From NCBI GenBank assembly GCA_029718625.1, contig CM056385.1, forward strand, positions 27,228,380 to 27,292,379: DNA of 64,000 nucleotides, given 5' to 3'. Positions 1-13,873 of this stretch are shown one piece after another. The notes beneath the pieces were generated by a model. The model saw nothing but the letters and a program-made list of their open reading frames with translations, was not told where the DNA came from and did not search any database. The position numbers and the translations under genes were made by a program. Position 1 is the first letter of the stretch. Each line of letters starts with the position of its first letter. Source of the DNA: Synaphobranchus kaupii. Taxonomy: Eukaryota; Chordata; Actinopteri; Anguilliformes; Synaphobranchidae.

Positions 1-1515
1 CTAAAATAAAAACCATATATTCAAATGGTTGTCTCGATGCCCCATTAACTTTTAATAGCCACTTCCTTCACAGCCCATATAAGGAAATGGCCTGTGTAAG
101 AAAAGAGTATCCCTCCCTTCCTTCTCCTTTTATGCCACTCAAAATGGCAAACATGGCGCCAGAGTTGGAATTCTTGTTTATCTATTTTACTGATTATGTA
201 TTCGCCTCAGCCTGACGGTGGAGAGCCATGTAGGGTGGCCTGGTTTAAGCCCCGCCCCCCCCCCATCGTATTGTGAGCCCCGAGGTGTTGCATAGCTAAA
301 TTTATTCGCCATGTTTGACGACAGCTTGTGCATTCAGAGTTCTGGTCAGAACCCCCCTCTCTAACACCGTTACCCCCTCTGACCCCCCCCCCCCCCCCCC
401 CCCCCCCCCAACCCTGTCTGCTTTCTCAGGACCCCCAGAGGAAGCTGGAATGAGACTTTCCTGGAGCCCTGCACCCGCCCCAAGCCACTAGCTCCAAAAC
501 AACGAGAGAAAAAAAGCTGGCTCACTTTACATGTCTGGGTTCCCTTAAAATCTTTGTGTTATTTAAAAAAAAATGAAAATAATCATAAACCCTTCCATTT
601 TGGAGATGAAAATTGTTTATTTGTCCCCCCCCCCCCCCCCCCCCGACAATTGTATTAGTCTATTATTTTTTGTGGAGGGAGGTGGTGAGAAAGGGGGAGG
701 ACGTGGGAATTGGCCTGGATTGCGTTCAGAATACTAAATAACCTCTAAAGGCGCAGCGGTAGAATGTGTTCCGGGGTTTCTCGGCGCGTGGAACGAAGCG
801 TGTCGAACGAAGCGGAGACGGGCGGGTGTTTGAAGCAGCCCCTACGCACCGTGCAAATGCTGCACAGGGTTCGGTGCATAACTGGGGCGCGGCACCTCGC
901 TTCTAGCAGCGAGACGCAACTCACAGGAAATATCTACCTCACGCCCCTCGCCTTTGGTGCGGTTTCAAAGGGAGCAACACTAGCGTCAGGACCTGGAGTT
1001 CAGCAAAACTGCTATTTCTTCACTGCAAGAGCTGCAGAGAATATATTATTGCAGAGAAGCAACATGCTGGGTCACCATGGCTTTGTTAATAATGGAAAGA
1101 GCAGGTCTCTGAGGTACTAAAGCAAATGCCTGCACTGGATAGATGAGTACAGTGAAGCTGGGGACATATGAATGTGTATATGATTATAATAAAGATAATA
1201 AACATCATGGCAAGAAAGAGCTTATACACGCAAAGACACATGCAAGGATATAGAAATACACATGCATGCACACACACAAAAATACAAGATACTTCAGATG
1301 TGCAGTAATAATATATGTTTAATATTTTTACTTCTACAGGTTTCTACGCATCACCATGTTGGCACTGGCAGTCAGTATGAAACACCATGGGGCACATATT
1401 ACACCAGGATTTAGCTGAGCAAGCTGCCAGTAAAACAGATTTCATACAGTATTTGATACTTTTCTTATCTTTTACAACTATATATATTTGTACCTGTGTT
1501 ATTTTCAGATACAGC
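1..1515. other. Intergenic, no gene recognised; poly-C tracts
   Basis: No coding exon is recognisable. The stretch holds three long C runs (about 248-258, 382-408 and 625-643) and a GC-richer patch around 764-1040 with an open frame that resembles no family known to me. The rest is AT-rich unique sequence. Confidence 0.5.
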
Positions 1516-1680
1516 CTACTGATATACATGCTACTGATATACATGCTACTGATATACATGCTACTGATATACATGCTACTGATATACATGCTACTGATAT
1601 GCATGCTACTGATATACATGCTACTGATATACATGCTACTGATATACATGCTACTGATATACATGCTACTGATATACATG
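1516..1680. repeat. Minisatellite, 15-bp unit, 11 copies
   Basis: The unit ctactgatatacatg is repeated head to tail eleven times with one visible substitution (a G in place of A near 1600). The period is divisible by three, so open frames run through it on both strands; these are artefacts of the repeat. Confidence 0.95.
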
Positions 1681-3619
1681 GAAACAAGCATGTGCAGAGG
1701 GGAGGGGGCCCGAGCACCTGCCCCTTTTGACCCAGGTGCCCGAAGTGCCCCTTTGATTTGATAAAAAATTGATATTTGTATTATTATTGTTACTGTCATT
1801 TTTTTTATTCATTCGTTTTGGTAAAACCTGTTCTGTACAATAACTGGGTGTTGTAAAAGTTTTTTTTTTAAGGTTGGTGTGCTCTTTTCTCACTATGAGC
1901 ACCTGCCCTTCAAAGGGTCTCTGCACCGCCCCTGCACAGAAACACTCTCACCCTCTCAATGCATGCTTTGCAGTTTGAATAGTAAAAAAATACCATCAGT
2001 TCAGAAGCTCTTTTTGAGGACCGGTGATTACATCAGTAAGTGTGAGAGGGGTATGGAGTAAGCCGCACTGCTCCACTTTAAAGGTCCTCACAGAGTGATG
2101 AAAACAGGGAGCACACACATACACAGACAGACAGTCTAGCGGACTATACACAGACTTTTACCTCTCATAGTCCAGCATACTCGAAGTGGGATCAGCACAG
2201 CTGAGATCAGCCCAGCTGGGATCAGCCGCTAACTCCCTGATTTACGGCCCCAGGTCCCGCCAGCACCGTGTGGAGAAGAGATTACTCACCATTTTCCAGC
2301 CTCACCTTTCATTCCACTCCAAAGGCTGTGGCGCTTGATAGATTGGGCTGAGCAGTGGGTTGGCATGGCAACGGAGGGCCACAGCCAGGTATCCTGCTTA
2401 ACGACGCGGCAGGGACGGTTGGCCAGGGATTGCGTTTAACGGCACAGCGGGGAGGGCTTGCTGGAGCCGCAGTGTCGTCTGGCCGTCTCGGGCCCCACAT
2501 GTTCACTACTGTGGCGGTGTGCTGATCTGGGATCAGCTGGGGCGGGAGTGGGGGGGTAAGTAATGACTGCTGCAGGGCTCCTTCTCTCCTTCAATGAGAT
2601 TACTGGTGATGTGTGAGGAAGTCAAGATTTTCCACCTCGTCGGATTTTGATGGGTTTGAAGCTCCTGAATGAAAAGGCAATTTTGTTTTGTACTTCACAG
2701 TGCAGGATAAATGGCGAATACCATTATTAAACGGAGGCAGCACTGCAACACACTCACCTGAATTTCCCCTGAGTGCAGCGATCATTTCACGAAAACAGAA
2801 ACAAATTAATCCTAATACCCATTACACTGAAATGGGGAGGCGTCAGAGCCGGAAAGTTCACAAGCTGCTGCCGATGCAGAGCATACCACATCTGTAGTTT
2901 TGGAAAGACCCACGGCTGGGTCTTCACACAAAATTACATTTGACAGTCAATCGGGGAGTGTGTGTAGTTGAGCTGCAATGAAGAATCAGACCAAATTTCA
3001 AACCAGCACCAACTCCAAAGCTCTTTCCAAGTGGTGAGAAAAGCAGCATCTACTGTTTTGGGAATCTTGTTGAACGTTTTTAAAAATTGGTCTTGTGCCA
3101 CTGCAAACAAACTGTCATGGAGGTTGTATTCATTGATTAATCCTGGATGTTGCATCTTTCCAAATAGCCAGGATCTCTGACATGGCCTTGTTCCAATATA
3201 TAAAAAATGTGTCTGCAAATACTTCACAAAACCAAAAGCTGAATTTGTTTTCGACCATATTGTGACATATTTAATGAAAACCTAAAACAAAATTACCCAC
3301 AGGGGTTTGGGAGGCTGAATATGTGATGTTAAAAATTACCATAATTCTTCAAACCTATTGATTTCTAAACTATGTAACATGTAAAGCAGTCATTTTGGCA
3401 TGCATATAAGATGATGAATGATTCTCTATTTTGAGGGCTTCTCCAGTAAAGGTGCCTAACAACAGGCTGCCATCTGAGATAGTCTTTATTATTTTCTTTT
3501 CCTGCCCAAAAACATTTCCCGGCATAGAAACAGGGTCTGTTTTAGAGCTTTTAGGTTGCAAGCTGGAGGGCCTTAGTCTGTCAATTCTTAAGAATCCTGC
3601 ATGAAGGATTGAGAGACAG

Positions 3620-3621
<2 letters not shown>
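1681..3621. other. Intergenic, nothing recognised
   Basis: No exon, RNA gene or transposon end was identified. There are short local repeats of an atcagc(c/a)cagctg type near 2188-2230, and several open frames of 60-100 codons without recognisable motifs. Confidence 0.4.

Positions 3622-3709
<88 letters not shown>
3622..3709. repeat. (CA)n microsatellite
   Basis: An uninterrupted run of about 44 CA dinucleotides. Confidence 0.97.
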
Positions 3710-3711
<2 letters not shown>

Positions 3712-4124
3712 TTCATACAGAGTCAGACTTCAATATGTGAAGCAATTACTTTTCTTGAGAGTTTAATTTCGGAGGTAGCAATTGAAGTCTAACTGAAGAA
3801 CGATGGCTACTTCCGGAGAAAAATAAAGAAGAGAAGACAAAGGATTTAAAATACTTGGAATAAAAAACATACCAGATGTCTACACCATTCTGCCTGTTAT
3901 GACTGCCTGTAGCTCAAGGCTGTTTGGCAGGCATAAGACATTCCATAGCCAGAGATGAAGGCACAGTGATGGGCGCTGGATCACCATAGGCTCAGCTGTA
4001 CAGGTGTAGCCCCCAATCAAATAAAAATCAGAGCCTAACATTCTGCCTTTCTAACATCAGGCACAACTCCTTTACATAATGGCGGAAGCAAAATTTTACC
4101 AGGATCATGCTGTGCATAGCCTCA

Positions 4125-4268
4125 CCTGCCAGATTCATGACCAGTGGTACTGCGAGCCTGACCAGGTTCATGACCAGTAGTACCGCGAGCCTGACCAGGT
4201 TCATGACCATTAGTACCACAAGCCTGACCAGGTTCATGACCAGTGCTATGGTGAGCCTGACCAGGTCC
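4125..4268. repeat. Minisatellite, 33-bp unit, about 4 copies
   Basis: A degenerate 33-bp unit built around gttcatgaccagtagtacc and gagcctgaccag repeats about four times. The period is a multiple of three, which explains open frames on both strands. Confidence 0.85.
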
Positions 4269-5030
4269 AGGTTGACTTTCCGATGTGAGCCCAAATGGGC
4301 GTGGTTAGTTCATGTAGGTGGGGTTCAAACAGGAGATAACAATTCAGGCCAGGTCAACCACTGACCTATAACTTACTTGCTAGTACCAAGTAAAGTGGTT
4401 CCCACTACAAATCCTGTAATTTCAAAAACAGCAACCTGAAATAAAGCATCTGGGGTCAAGATTTGTGCATGACGTGTGATGACTATCCTCCCCTCAAACT
4501 GATACTTACCCAAAAGGCTTATGCAAGCTTTGTTGACCTCTGGAAATACTAAAATAAAATGAATTACATGCATGATTCATTTTCTTCAGTGGGAAAAATA
4601 TGAATATATTTTACAGCAGTGTCAGCGATTTCACAACAGCATTAACTAAGTCCCATATGTTGCTGAAAGGCCCTAAACACGTGTCCTCGGTTCACCTAGT
4701 CTCAGGGACATTTGGTGATGTTTGGGAGCGCTCCTCGGTTTGAAAGGAGATGCCTAAGTGTTAGAGCAGGGACTCCATGTGGGACACTACCATAAATATT
4801 ATACACCTTGAGATGGCTTCTGCAGCCTAAGTGCTCTCGGCACCATCCATGCATCTGCTTGTGCACAGGAAATATCCTGGAGTAGACCAGCTTTTTAATT
4901 TATAAAACATGCAAAGATACACACCATGGAAAAACCAAGGCCACCTTCATATATAAAAAATGTGATTTCACATTTGATTCCACGCTGAGAAGCGTATGAT
5001 TCCAAGCGTTTGATTCCATTCTGTTCCAAG
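4269..5030. other. Intergenic, nothing recognised
   Basis: Unique, moderately AT-rich sequence between two minisatellites. No exon or mobile element end was identified. Confidence 0.4.
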
Positions 5031-5497
5031 AGTGCATCTGCGAGTAAGAGTGCACTTGTGATTAGGAGGGCATTTGTGAATAAGAGTGCATTTGTTATTA
5101 GGAGGACATTTGTGAATAAGAGTGCATTTGTTATTAGGAGGGCATTTGTGAATAAGAGTGCATTTGTGATTATGAGGGCACTTGTGAATAAGAGTGCATT
5201 TGTTATTAGGAGGGCATTTGTGAATAAGAGTGCATTTGTGATTATGAGGGCACTTGTGAATAAGAGTGCATTTGTTATTAGGAGGGCATTTGTGAATAAG
5301 AGTGCATTTGTGGTTATGAGGGCATTTGTGAATAAGAGTGCATTTGTGATTAAGGGGGCATATGTGAGTAAGAGTGCATTTGTAATGAATAGTGCATTTG
5401 TAATGAATAGTGCATTTGTGAGTAGGAGTGCATTTGTGAGTAAGAGTGCATTTGTGATTAGAAGTGCATTTGTGAATAAGAGTGCATTTGTGAGTAA
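5031..5497. repeat. Minisatellite, 18-bp base unit with 36-bp higher-order period
   Basis: About 26 degenerate copies of an 18-bp unit (gcatttgtgaataagagt alternating with gcatttgttattaggagg). In the centre the two unit types alternate strictly, giving a 36-bp higher-order period. A 171-codon open frame crosses it only because 18 is divisible by three. A short relic of the same repeat lies at 7970-8060. Confidence 0.92.
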
Positions 5498-5844
5498 GGG
5501 CCGGATTCAGAAATGGCCAACTTAAGTCATGCGCTTAAGTGGCTCTCCTGCGTGGATTAAATGCGAGCTGGCTTACGCCGTGTTCTAACTTGTGTTGCGC
5601 AGGTGCTTATCTCAAAATGTGGGTGGTACAGGGCATGATATTTTAATTACATGTTTCTTGTACCTGCCCCCCGGGTTGCCAGGTATCTACTAAAAAAATG
5701 TTTGTGGGTTTATGCATTTTCAACATGTCAGTGACAGTGCCTTTAAACCGCATTTGCCTTTTGGAAAATCCTGCATCGTAGTTGCTCTTGCGTGACGGGG
5801 GATAGGCATGCAGTGAAGATATTAATACATCACATTGATAAAAT

Positions 5845-6155
5845 TATCATACCCAGTGATCATTTAGATGTATAAAAGATGTTTAATAGATGTTTATGTT
5901 AGATGTCTAATGGAAGTCTAATAATAGTTCAAAAGTGAAATTTTTTTCAACGTATATTTGTAGATGTCTATTAGACATTCATATTTGGACCCAATTTCAA
6001 CCAATTTTTCCAGTGACCATTTAGATGTATAAAAGATGTTTAATATACGTATGTCTATGTTAGATGTTAAATGGAAGTCTAAAAATTGTTCAAAAGTGAA
6101 AGTTTTATCAACATCTATTTGTTTTTAGACCCAATTTCAAACTAATTTCCGATCT
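5845..6155. repeat. Direct duplication of about 160 bp, two diverged copies
   Basis: The segments 5856-6010 and 6011-6150 are diverged direct copies. Shared blocks in the same order include ccagtga(t)catttagatgtataaaagatgtttaata, tatgttagatgt, aatggaagtcta, gttcaaaagtgaaa and gacccaatttcaa. The origin is unknown; it may be part of an AT-rich non-autonomous transposon. Confidence 0.75.
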
Positions 6156-6287
6156 TTGCACGTAGTGTCAAATTATTCATCTCCTTACAATTTCCTACAA
6201 TGCACAAATAAGTCATTACAGAGGCTAATCACAACCCTTATTCAAGCTGCTTCAGAGAAAAGTAGTAGTTGAAATCTTCACTACTAA

Positions 6288-7234
<947 letters not shown>

Positions 7235-7969
7235 CTGTCACATGCCGGAAGGATGTGGCCAGGAAGGAGAGAGAATTTAACCTGGAGCACTGATAGATCT
7301 ACACTGCGGGGAGTTACTTTGCGTTTCCTAATAATTTTGGAGCAGCTGTGCTCACACAAGTAGGCTACAAAATCGTCTCTCTGTCAAAGCGATTATGATC
7401 CAAACACTGTCTATAAATGAGTCCATCTAATATTGGTCTGGTATTATATACCAGACAGTCAATCATAGCCTAGCTACTTTTACATATTTTTATTTTTATG
7501 ACAGCTCTTTGATAACTGTAAGTAGACTATGCAAAGGAAAATAAAACCAATATTTTTTTTCAAAGAACATGCACTCATTCTAATATCCATTTTTGCGAAA
7601 GTAGCTGCATTTTTCATAATCATCTATTGGCGGCGCTAGACATAAACTACGTTTTTTTCTGAACAAAGTTGGGCAGAAAAAAATTATTAAGTTTAAATAT
7701 ATCTTGCAGACACGCCTCCTTTTCATCAAATCTCCACCCCGCGCACGTAATGGCGCGTATGTACTGGAGAAACGCTTAAAACAGCTGGACTGTTGGTAGA
7801 ACTTTGGGTTGTGTAGTTAATAGTGGCAAAATATGTTCATTAGTTGCTCTGTGCTCCCCAGGGGTGATAATCCAGAATAGGGTATTTGTCGCTCTCCATT
7901 CACTTCTATGGGGCAGCTAAAACAGTCTCAAAATGACACTTCTAGCACGTATACGACCGTGAAAGAATG
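7235..7969. other. Intergenic, nothing recognised
   Basis: Flank of the Tc1 relic. No exon or terminal repeat was recognised. Confidence 0.35.
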
Positions 7970-8060
7970 TAGAGTGCATTTGTGATGACGAGTACATTTG
8001 CGAGTAAGAGTGCATTTGTAATTAAGAGTGTATTTGCGAGTAAGAGTGCATTTGTGAGTT
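7970..8060. repeat. Relic of the 18-bp minisatellite
   Basis: About five units of the gtgcatttgcgagtaaga type, the same repeat as the array at 5031-5497. It may be a separated end of the same original array. Confidence 0.8.
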
Positions 8061-8569
8061 CTTTTGCCTTTATTTTTCTGACTGTTCTGGCAGGAAGAAA
8101 AAAATTGATTTGAGCACTTGTTCATTTAGCTTGCAATGTTCATGTGTGTAACTTCTGAATTTGTGTGAATAAAAATAGCATTTAAACACGTGTTAATCTG
8201 TCCTTGTAAAGAAAACAAAAGCACAACTATGGCCACGCCCTCCCCAGCACGTGACTTCAGTGCTGGTTTGAATCTAGTAAATTGAAATTGTTTCCGCATA
8301 TGCGCCAGATTTCCTCCGCTCCCTCTTCTCCCTCACGTCTCATCTCCACTCGTAAAGGAGTGTGCAGGAGATGCTCCAAACCGCAAAATGAGGTAAGCAA
8401 AGAAGGTAATCAAGGGCAGAAGGTCAGCTCATGCCAAATATTAAGCGTGACAGCAACAGGGTGAGAGACTCAGAACGGAATGTCAATACAAAATTCTACA
8501 CTGAACCCCCACGGTTGAGTCCTGGGTTGAGTCCTGGGTTCTCTCCTCCTCTCTCTTTAGCAAGTCCCC

Positions 8570-8840
8570 TCCCTGCCTTATCATCGCTACACTGATGACA
8601 CACAGCTCATCATCTCAGCTTGCTTGTAAGACTCAAGCTGGATGACAAATCGTTGCCTAAAGCTGAACTTGGCTAAAGCTGAGATACTGTACCACCCCCC
8701 CCACCCCCACCACAGACCCCTCCATTCTGCTATTTCTGGGTGTCTGGCATCTCTGCAGTCAGAACAGCAGACTGAAGACTCACCTCATCAGATTGCACCA
8801 TGGCTCCCCTCACTCTCTTTAGATATTCTTTCTTTTATTC
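8570..8840 (+). pseudogene. Non-LTR retrotransposon reverse transcriptase fragment (L2/CR1-like)
   Basis: The frame from 8585 reads a degenerate reverse transcriptase core with Y-T-D-D-T-Q-L (the YxDD catalytic box) followed after a stop codon by SWMTNRCLKLNLAKAEIL, the typical spacing and wording of fish L2/CR1-type LINEs. The TAA stop between the two blocks and the short length show a dead 5'-truncated copy. Family assignment beyond L2/CR1-like is not possible here. Confidence 0.7.
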
Positions 8841-8919
8841 TTTGAATGTCCTTTTGGGAAAATGTTATAGGTATAGCTGTGTAAAAAGTAGGTTTTCTAT
8901 CTAATGGTAGCTACTTTCT

Positions 8920-9250
8920 TTTGCTTGTTTGTTAGGTTGACATTACAGTTAATTTATTACAAACACCAACATTTCAACAGTGTCTTCCTCACAGCATACA
9001 CCCTGAGGAAGATACCGTGTCGAAACATTGGTTTCTGTAATAAACTACTTGAGCAATATAGTGTGAATATCTTACCTTTTTTATGTATTCCTGGGACTAA
9101 CACCGATTTTAGATTTTCTAGACTTAGTGTCTGACCAGGCGAGTGTAGAGGGACTGTGGAGTTGGGGGTGAGAAAACCAGACATGGCACCATTTTATTGT
9201 AGGCTAGCTAGCTTTATTGACAGTGGATTGATCAAGCGCTTACCTAGCTA
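8920..9250. other. Possible interspersed repeat, unclassified
   Basis: The segment around 8997-9050 (ccctgaggaagataccgtgt, then cgaaacattggtttctgtaa) resembles a phrase common in fish interspersed repeats. No ends could be defined. Confidence 0.25.
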
Positions 9251-9340
9251 CCAGGCCTTTTTTTAATTCATTCTTTTCCTTCTTTTCCATCTCCATTTTG
9301 TTTCACTATTGCTTTGTTCCCCCAGTTCCAAGAACACCTA

Positions 9341-10339
9341 CAGTCAAGCCGGAAAGTCTCCCCACCCCTTTCACCTTCTCCACGTTTTATTACGTTACAG
9401 ACATATTCCAAAATTGATTAAATTCATTTTTTCCCTCAAAATTCTACACACAACACCCCATAATGACAATGTGAAAAAAGTTTTTTTGAAATTTTAGCAA
9501 ATTTATTAAAAATAAAAAAATAAAATTTCTCATTTACATAAGTATTCATACCCTTTGCTTTAACGTATTTTTAAAGTATCATATTTCATATTTGGTCGCA
9601 TATCCTTTACATGCTGTTACTTCCTGAAGTCTGTGACCATCAACATCAAAAAACTGTCGATATCTTATTTTCAGGTACTGTTACAAGCGATACTATAACC
9701 TCTCTGCATTTTCTCATTTTCATTTTTTTCATTTTCGGACTCATTTTCTTATAGAACTCTATGGGGAAAAAAGTCAGGAGAAACAACCCTTAAAGTGATC
9801 CATCCACATCTACTCCATATCTGGCAACAGAGTGATGGTTTGGGGCTCGTTTGATAGCTCAGACCCTTGATAACTTACAGCCATTTAGCCAGCCATGTGT
9901 TCCATACTGTACCAGTGTAATTTACAGCTGAATCTAGTCTCACCCCCCAATTTCCATAGAGATCCATTCAAATGCAGAGAGGTTATAGTATCGCTTGTAA
10001 CAGTACCTGAAAATAAGATATCGACAGTTTTTTGATGTTGATGGTCACAGACTTCAGGAAGTAACAGCATGTAAAGGATATGCGACCAAATATGAAATAT
10101 GATACTTTAAAAATATGTTAAAGCAAAGGGTATGAATACTTATGTAAATGAGAAATTTTAGTTTTTTATTTTTAATAAATTTGCTAAAATCTCAAAAAAA
10201 CTTTTTTCACATTGTCATTATGGGGTGTTGTGTGTAGATGTTTGAGGCAAAAAATGAACTCAATCTATTGTAGTATAAGTCTGTAACGTAATAAAACGTG
10301 GAGAAGGTGAAAGGGTGGGGAGACTTTCCGGCTTGACTG
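9341..10339. mobile_element. Foldback Tc1-type non-autonomous element, copy A
   Basis: A 999-bp element with near-perfect terminal inverted repeats beginning CAGTCAAGCCGGAAAGTCTC, flanked by TA at 9339-9340 and 10340-10341 as expected for Tc1/mariner insertion. The arms pair over most of their length, but the left arm lacks roughly 200 bp near the centre (the jump is after ctctctgcatt at about 9710). The element therefore has an asymmetric loop. It encodes no transposase. It shares internal sequence with the palindrome at 21773-22938 and the fragments at 17590 and 33585. Confidence 0.9.
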
Positions 10340-10341
10340 TA

Positions 10342-12501
10342 TTTTACATCTCTGCTGTTTTTTTACTAGACTAGAGCGCCCAGTTTTCTTTTCGTCTTCT
10401 AGCTACCAGGCTAGCTTGCTAATTAGATAGCTAATTTTGAAAATGTTCACCCTGCTAGATGATTTTTTTTTTTTTTTTTTTAAATAACAATTCATCCAGT
10501 TTGTGAATTTGAAAGCACACTGAACTAGTTAGGGTTTTTTCTTGAATGTCTACTTGTTGCCTAAAAGCAATAATTCTGAAGATTTCTGCTCAAGCCAAGC
10601 ACACTGTCACATGTGGACACAGCAGAGCACATTTTTGTTATCAACCACAAATTTGCAAGTACTCACATCTAATATTTCCATGTGCCAGTCCTGTCAGGAA
10701 AGTATTACAGTATGCTTTGCATCTTTGAGTGTAGTTGTTAACTAATCCAACCCTAAATATGATTTTGCAGGCCTATTATGATTCTAGATGATTCCTATAC
10801 TTTGTGATAATGGACACAGGACATTCCATTACAGGATGCATATTCAATAGACTCCATGATCTTTAAAGATATAATTCCAATTTGAGTTTAACTGGAAGTT
10901 AAGCTGTGTTTGTGTGTGGTGTGTGTGTTGTGTGTGAGACAGATGTCACAAATAAACAGACTCTGCAGTCAGCAATATAGGCTTTATTAACCCCTATGTA
11001 ACAATATAAATGTGTGAACAAAGCTGTTTATCTTTGGAAATCAGGCCTAATCTTTTTTCTTTCTTGATTCAAATTATTCATTTCATCAAGTTTCTTTCCT
11101 TCTTTCTTATGTTAAAGGCTGAATTATTTTAGAATTAAGGTCTACAATAAAATCAACTGATCACAAAAAAGAACAACATCAATCATTAGTTGAATTTGGA
11201 AAATTGTAATATTGATTTTACCAACTTAAAACAAAACACTGTCCAATCAGATCAGACAATGAGAAAATTGAAAAAAAACACCCAGATTTCCAAAAATCTT
11301 AAATTAACCCCATTTATTTATGAAAACTGTTGGGATTTCAAGAATAAATTGATACATACATCAAGGTCCCTTACAAGATTGTCATAAAACACTGTCAAAG
11401 TCTTTGTCCCAAAATTGCACATGATGTAAACACAGAAACATGCACCTATATCAGCTTTCAAAACATTCAATTCAGGTCATCAAAATAGATCTCATTACAA
11501 AATATATTCATTGGTAATATAAACATCCACATAATCTTTTGCAAAAGAAAAAAAATAATAATAACAATAAATTAAAATCCAGTGGTGTCTAAATTTACCT
11601 GTCATTGTGTGGCAAATGTAACAGGTTGACCATTACCCAAAGCCTAACGTCACTGTTTTCCAAAAAACATTCTGTAAAATAACACTTATTTGCAAAAATA
11701 TATTTCTATAGACCTACTATAATTAACGGCTGTACAACATATGCACCTTTGAGTTGACGTGGACGTCATTAGACTGGGATATTGACAGAAACAGCAGAAA
11801 GCTCAGGCAACGAGTTACCCCCGTGCGAGCATTTTAAGACGGCCACGGTGGACACATTTCACCCAGACGGGCCTCAGCGTGCAGATCTGGATGTGGGAGC
11901 GGAAACACGGACATGGAAACTGCTCTCTCGGGACGGGAAGGGAGAGAGAGCTGAATGCGATCCCCCAGCGTCTCGCCCTTGAGCAACCAACGACGCACAG
12001 CGGACAGTTTAAAACCCCAGCATTTCAATTATGGGGCGTCTGCATCATGCCATAAAAACGTATAAAAAATAAATAAATAAAATAAAAAAATCTAAATTGT
12101 GCTGCCGGGATGACCAAGGAGAGGAGATGCAGACCCCCAGTGAAGCCCTGAGTGCCTTGTATTTCCTTCTGCAGCTCGTGCTCATTGCCCTCAAAAACAT
12201 TATACCATTGTACCAGTCATACAGCGCCACCTGCTGGATACACGCAATAGCATCAACATGGACCTCTCCCCAGCATTCAGCTGTAGTGTCAAAAACAATG
12301 AGCACTCCTTCAGTTCCAGTGTCCCTGTGATTTGACAAACTGAACCTGCTACCTGCAGCAAAGCCCAATCAGAAAGCCAGGTTGAGGGCAAACATAAATA
12401 TGCTGAACTATGCGCTCGGACACCCAGAACACTGCCGCTATTGGTCTGTACATTCATGTATAACACTGCCATCGGAGGTATAGGTGCTGACAGAACGCTT
12501 A
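10342..12501. other. Intergenic, AT-rich, no gene recognised
   Basis: AT-rich sequence. A minus-strand AATAAA (plus tttatt at about 10982) lies at the low end of an AT-rich block 10980-11750, and a GC-richer block 11780-12030 is open on both strands. This could be the 3' end of an unrecognised minus-strand gene, but no homology is visible. Confidence 0.3.
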
Positions 12502-12635
12502 GGGCCTGATTTACTAAGACCTTTAGCTTTATGATTGGTGCAAAACAAATACCATGACCAATCATTGGTTGCGTTATTGGTTTTGCGGGTGCTAAAAGGT
12601 TTTGCACATGCTAAAGGTCTTAGTAAATCAGGTCC
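12502..12635. mobile_element. PIF/Harbinger-like MITE, 134 bp
   Basis: Terminal inverted repeats of 26 bp (GGGCCTGATTTACTAAGACC and onward to TTTAGC) match with one difference. They are flanked by TTA at 12499-12501 and 12636-12638. A 3-bp TWA target duplication is the hallmark of PIF/Harbinger insertion. No coding capacity. Confidence 0.85.
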
Positions 12636-12638
12636 TTA

Positions 12639-13833
12639 TTCTTCTCTCTGTGTGTCTGAAGGGTGTGACCGGGATAAGGAGCTGAGGGAAGAGCTGCAGT
12701 CTGAGAGCCAGCAGGAAGGGCCATCACTGCACACAATCGTAAACTTAATACAGTGTGTTTAAAAAAAAAATACAATACAATGTACAATACCTGCATATCT
12801 GCTGTTTCTTAGAGCTTATAGTACTTTTTGTCTTATTTGCTGGCACAAATGTCCCTTTTTGGTTCTTTAAAAAAATAATGATGCTGCTTATTCCTTCTGG
12901 AAGCAGAAATTATGCTCTGTAGTAAATTAATCATCAAGGTGTAAATCTGAAAAAAAACAAACAATCCTATGCAACACTTACAGATGACTGTATTGTAATG
13001 CTACACAATTAACAATAAGATGAATTACTTTAAAAAAATAAAAATAAAATAGATATGTTAGTGAGAGAAGGTTAAATCACGTTTTGCAAATCAAATCGGC
13101 CATTCTTCATTCAAATACACCTTTGTTTTACCAAAAGCAATCCCTGATCAGGCCAAGTAGTAGTTATTGCTTTAATCTCCAGTGATGCTCAACGTGAAGC
13201 TGCGGTCTCTCTCTCTCTCTCTCTGACATTTGTGTGACCTTTCTGTCGGTGTTGTGGAAATTATTGGGTTTGTGATATTACATGATGGGTCCATTAGTGT
13301 AGCATGTTAATGCAGTCAAACCTTCCCAATTTGTGCACTGTAGTAGGCATCTGAGGTGTTCAAACGTTTCACAATATAACAATGAAAGGTTTGAAAAATG
13401 TTGTACAACATATCAGTTCTTAATGACATAGCGATCCTGACTCACACACTCTACTGTCCCCTGACTCAGCCAATAGCAGGGCAGGACAGAACTCTACTGT
13501 CCCCCAACCCAGCCAATAGCAGGACAGGACAAAACTGTGTGATACAGGGCTATGTAAACTCAATATCTGAGCATGGCAAAAACAGTTAGTCTCAATAATC
13601 GCTATCGCAAAGTGGAAGAGACAGGCTTCAGATTTCTATGGCGGAGAAATTCTGGAAAGAGGAGTGTGTGAAAGAGCGAGAGAAAACAGAAGAGGAAAAA
13701 AGAAAAAGAGAGGGTGGGAGAGAGATAATTAAACAGAGGGACTAAGAGAGGTAAAGACAGGAACAGAGAGAGGAGTGTAAACAGGTGAGTGATGAGATTT
13801 TGCAGTGAGATTGCTTCAGACTTGGCCATGTTG

Positions 13834-13873
<40 letters not shown>

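Noticed and set aside
764..1120. 118-codon open frame in a GC-richer patch
   Set aside because: No recognisable domain, no supporting splice or flanking exon; length is compatible with chance in GC-rich sequence.
1387..1761. Overlapping frames on both strands with five-residue repeats
   Set aside because: Explained by the 15-bp minisatellite.
5010..5525. 171-codon frame of repeated AFVNKSAFVIRR-type text
   Set aside because: Product of an 18-bp minisatellite with no start context or homology.
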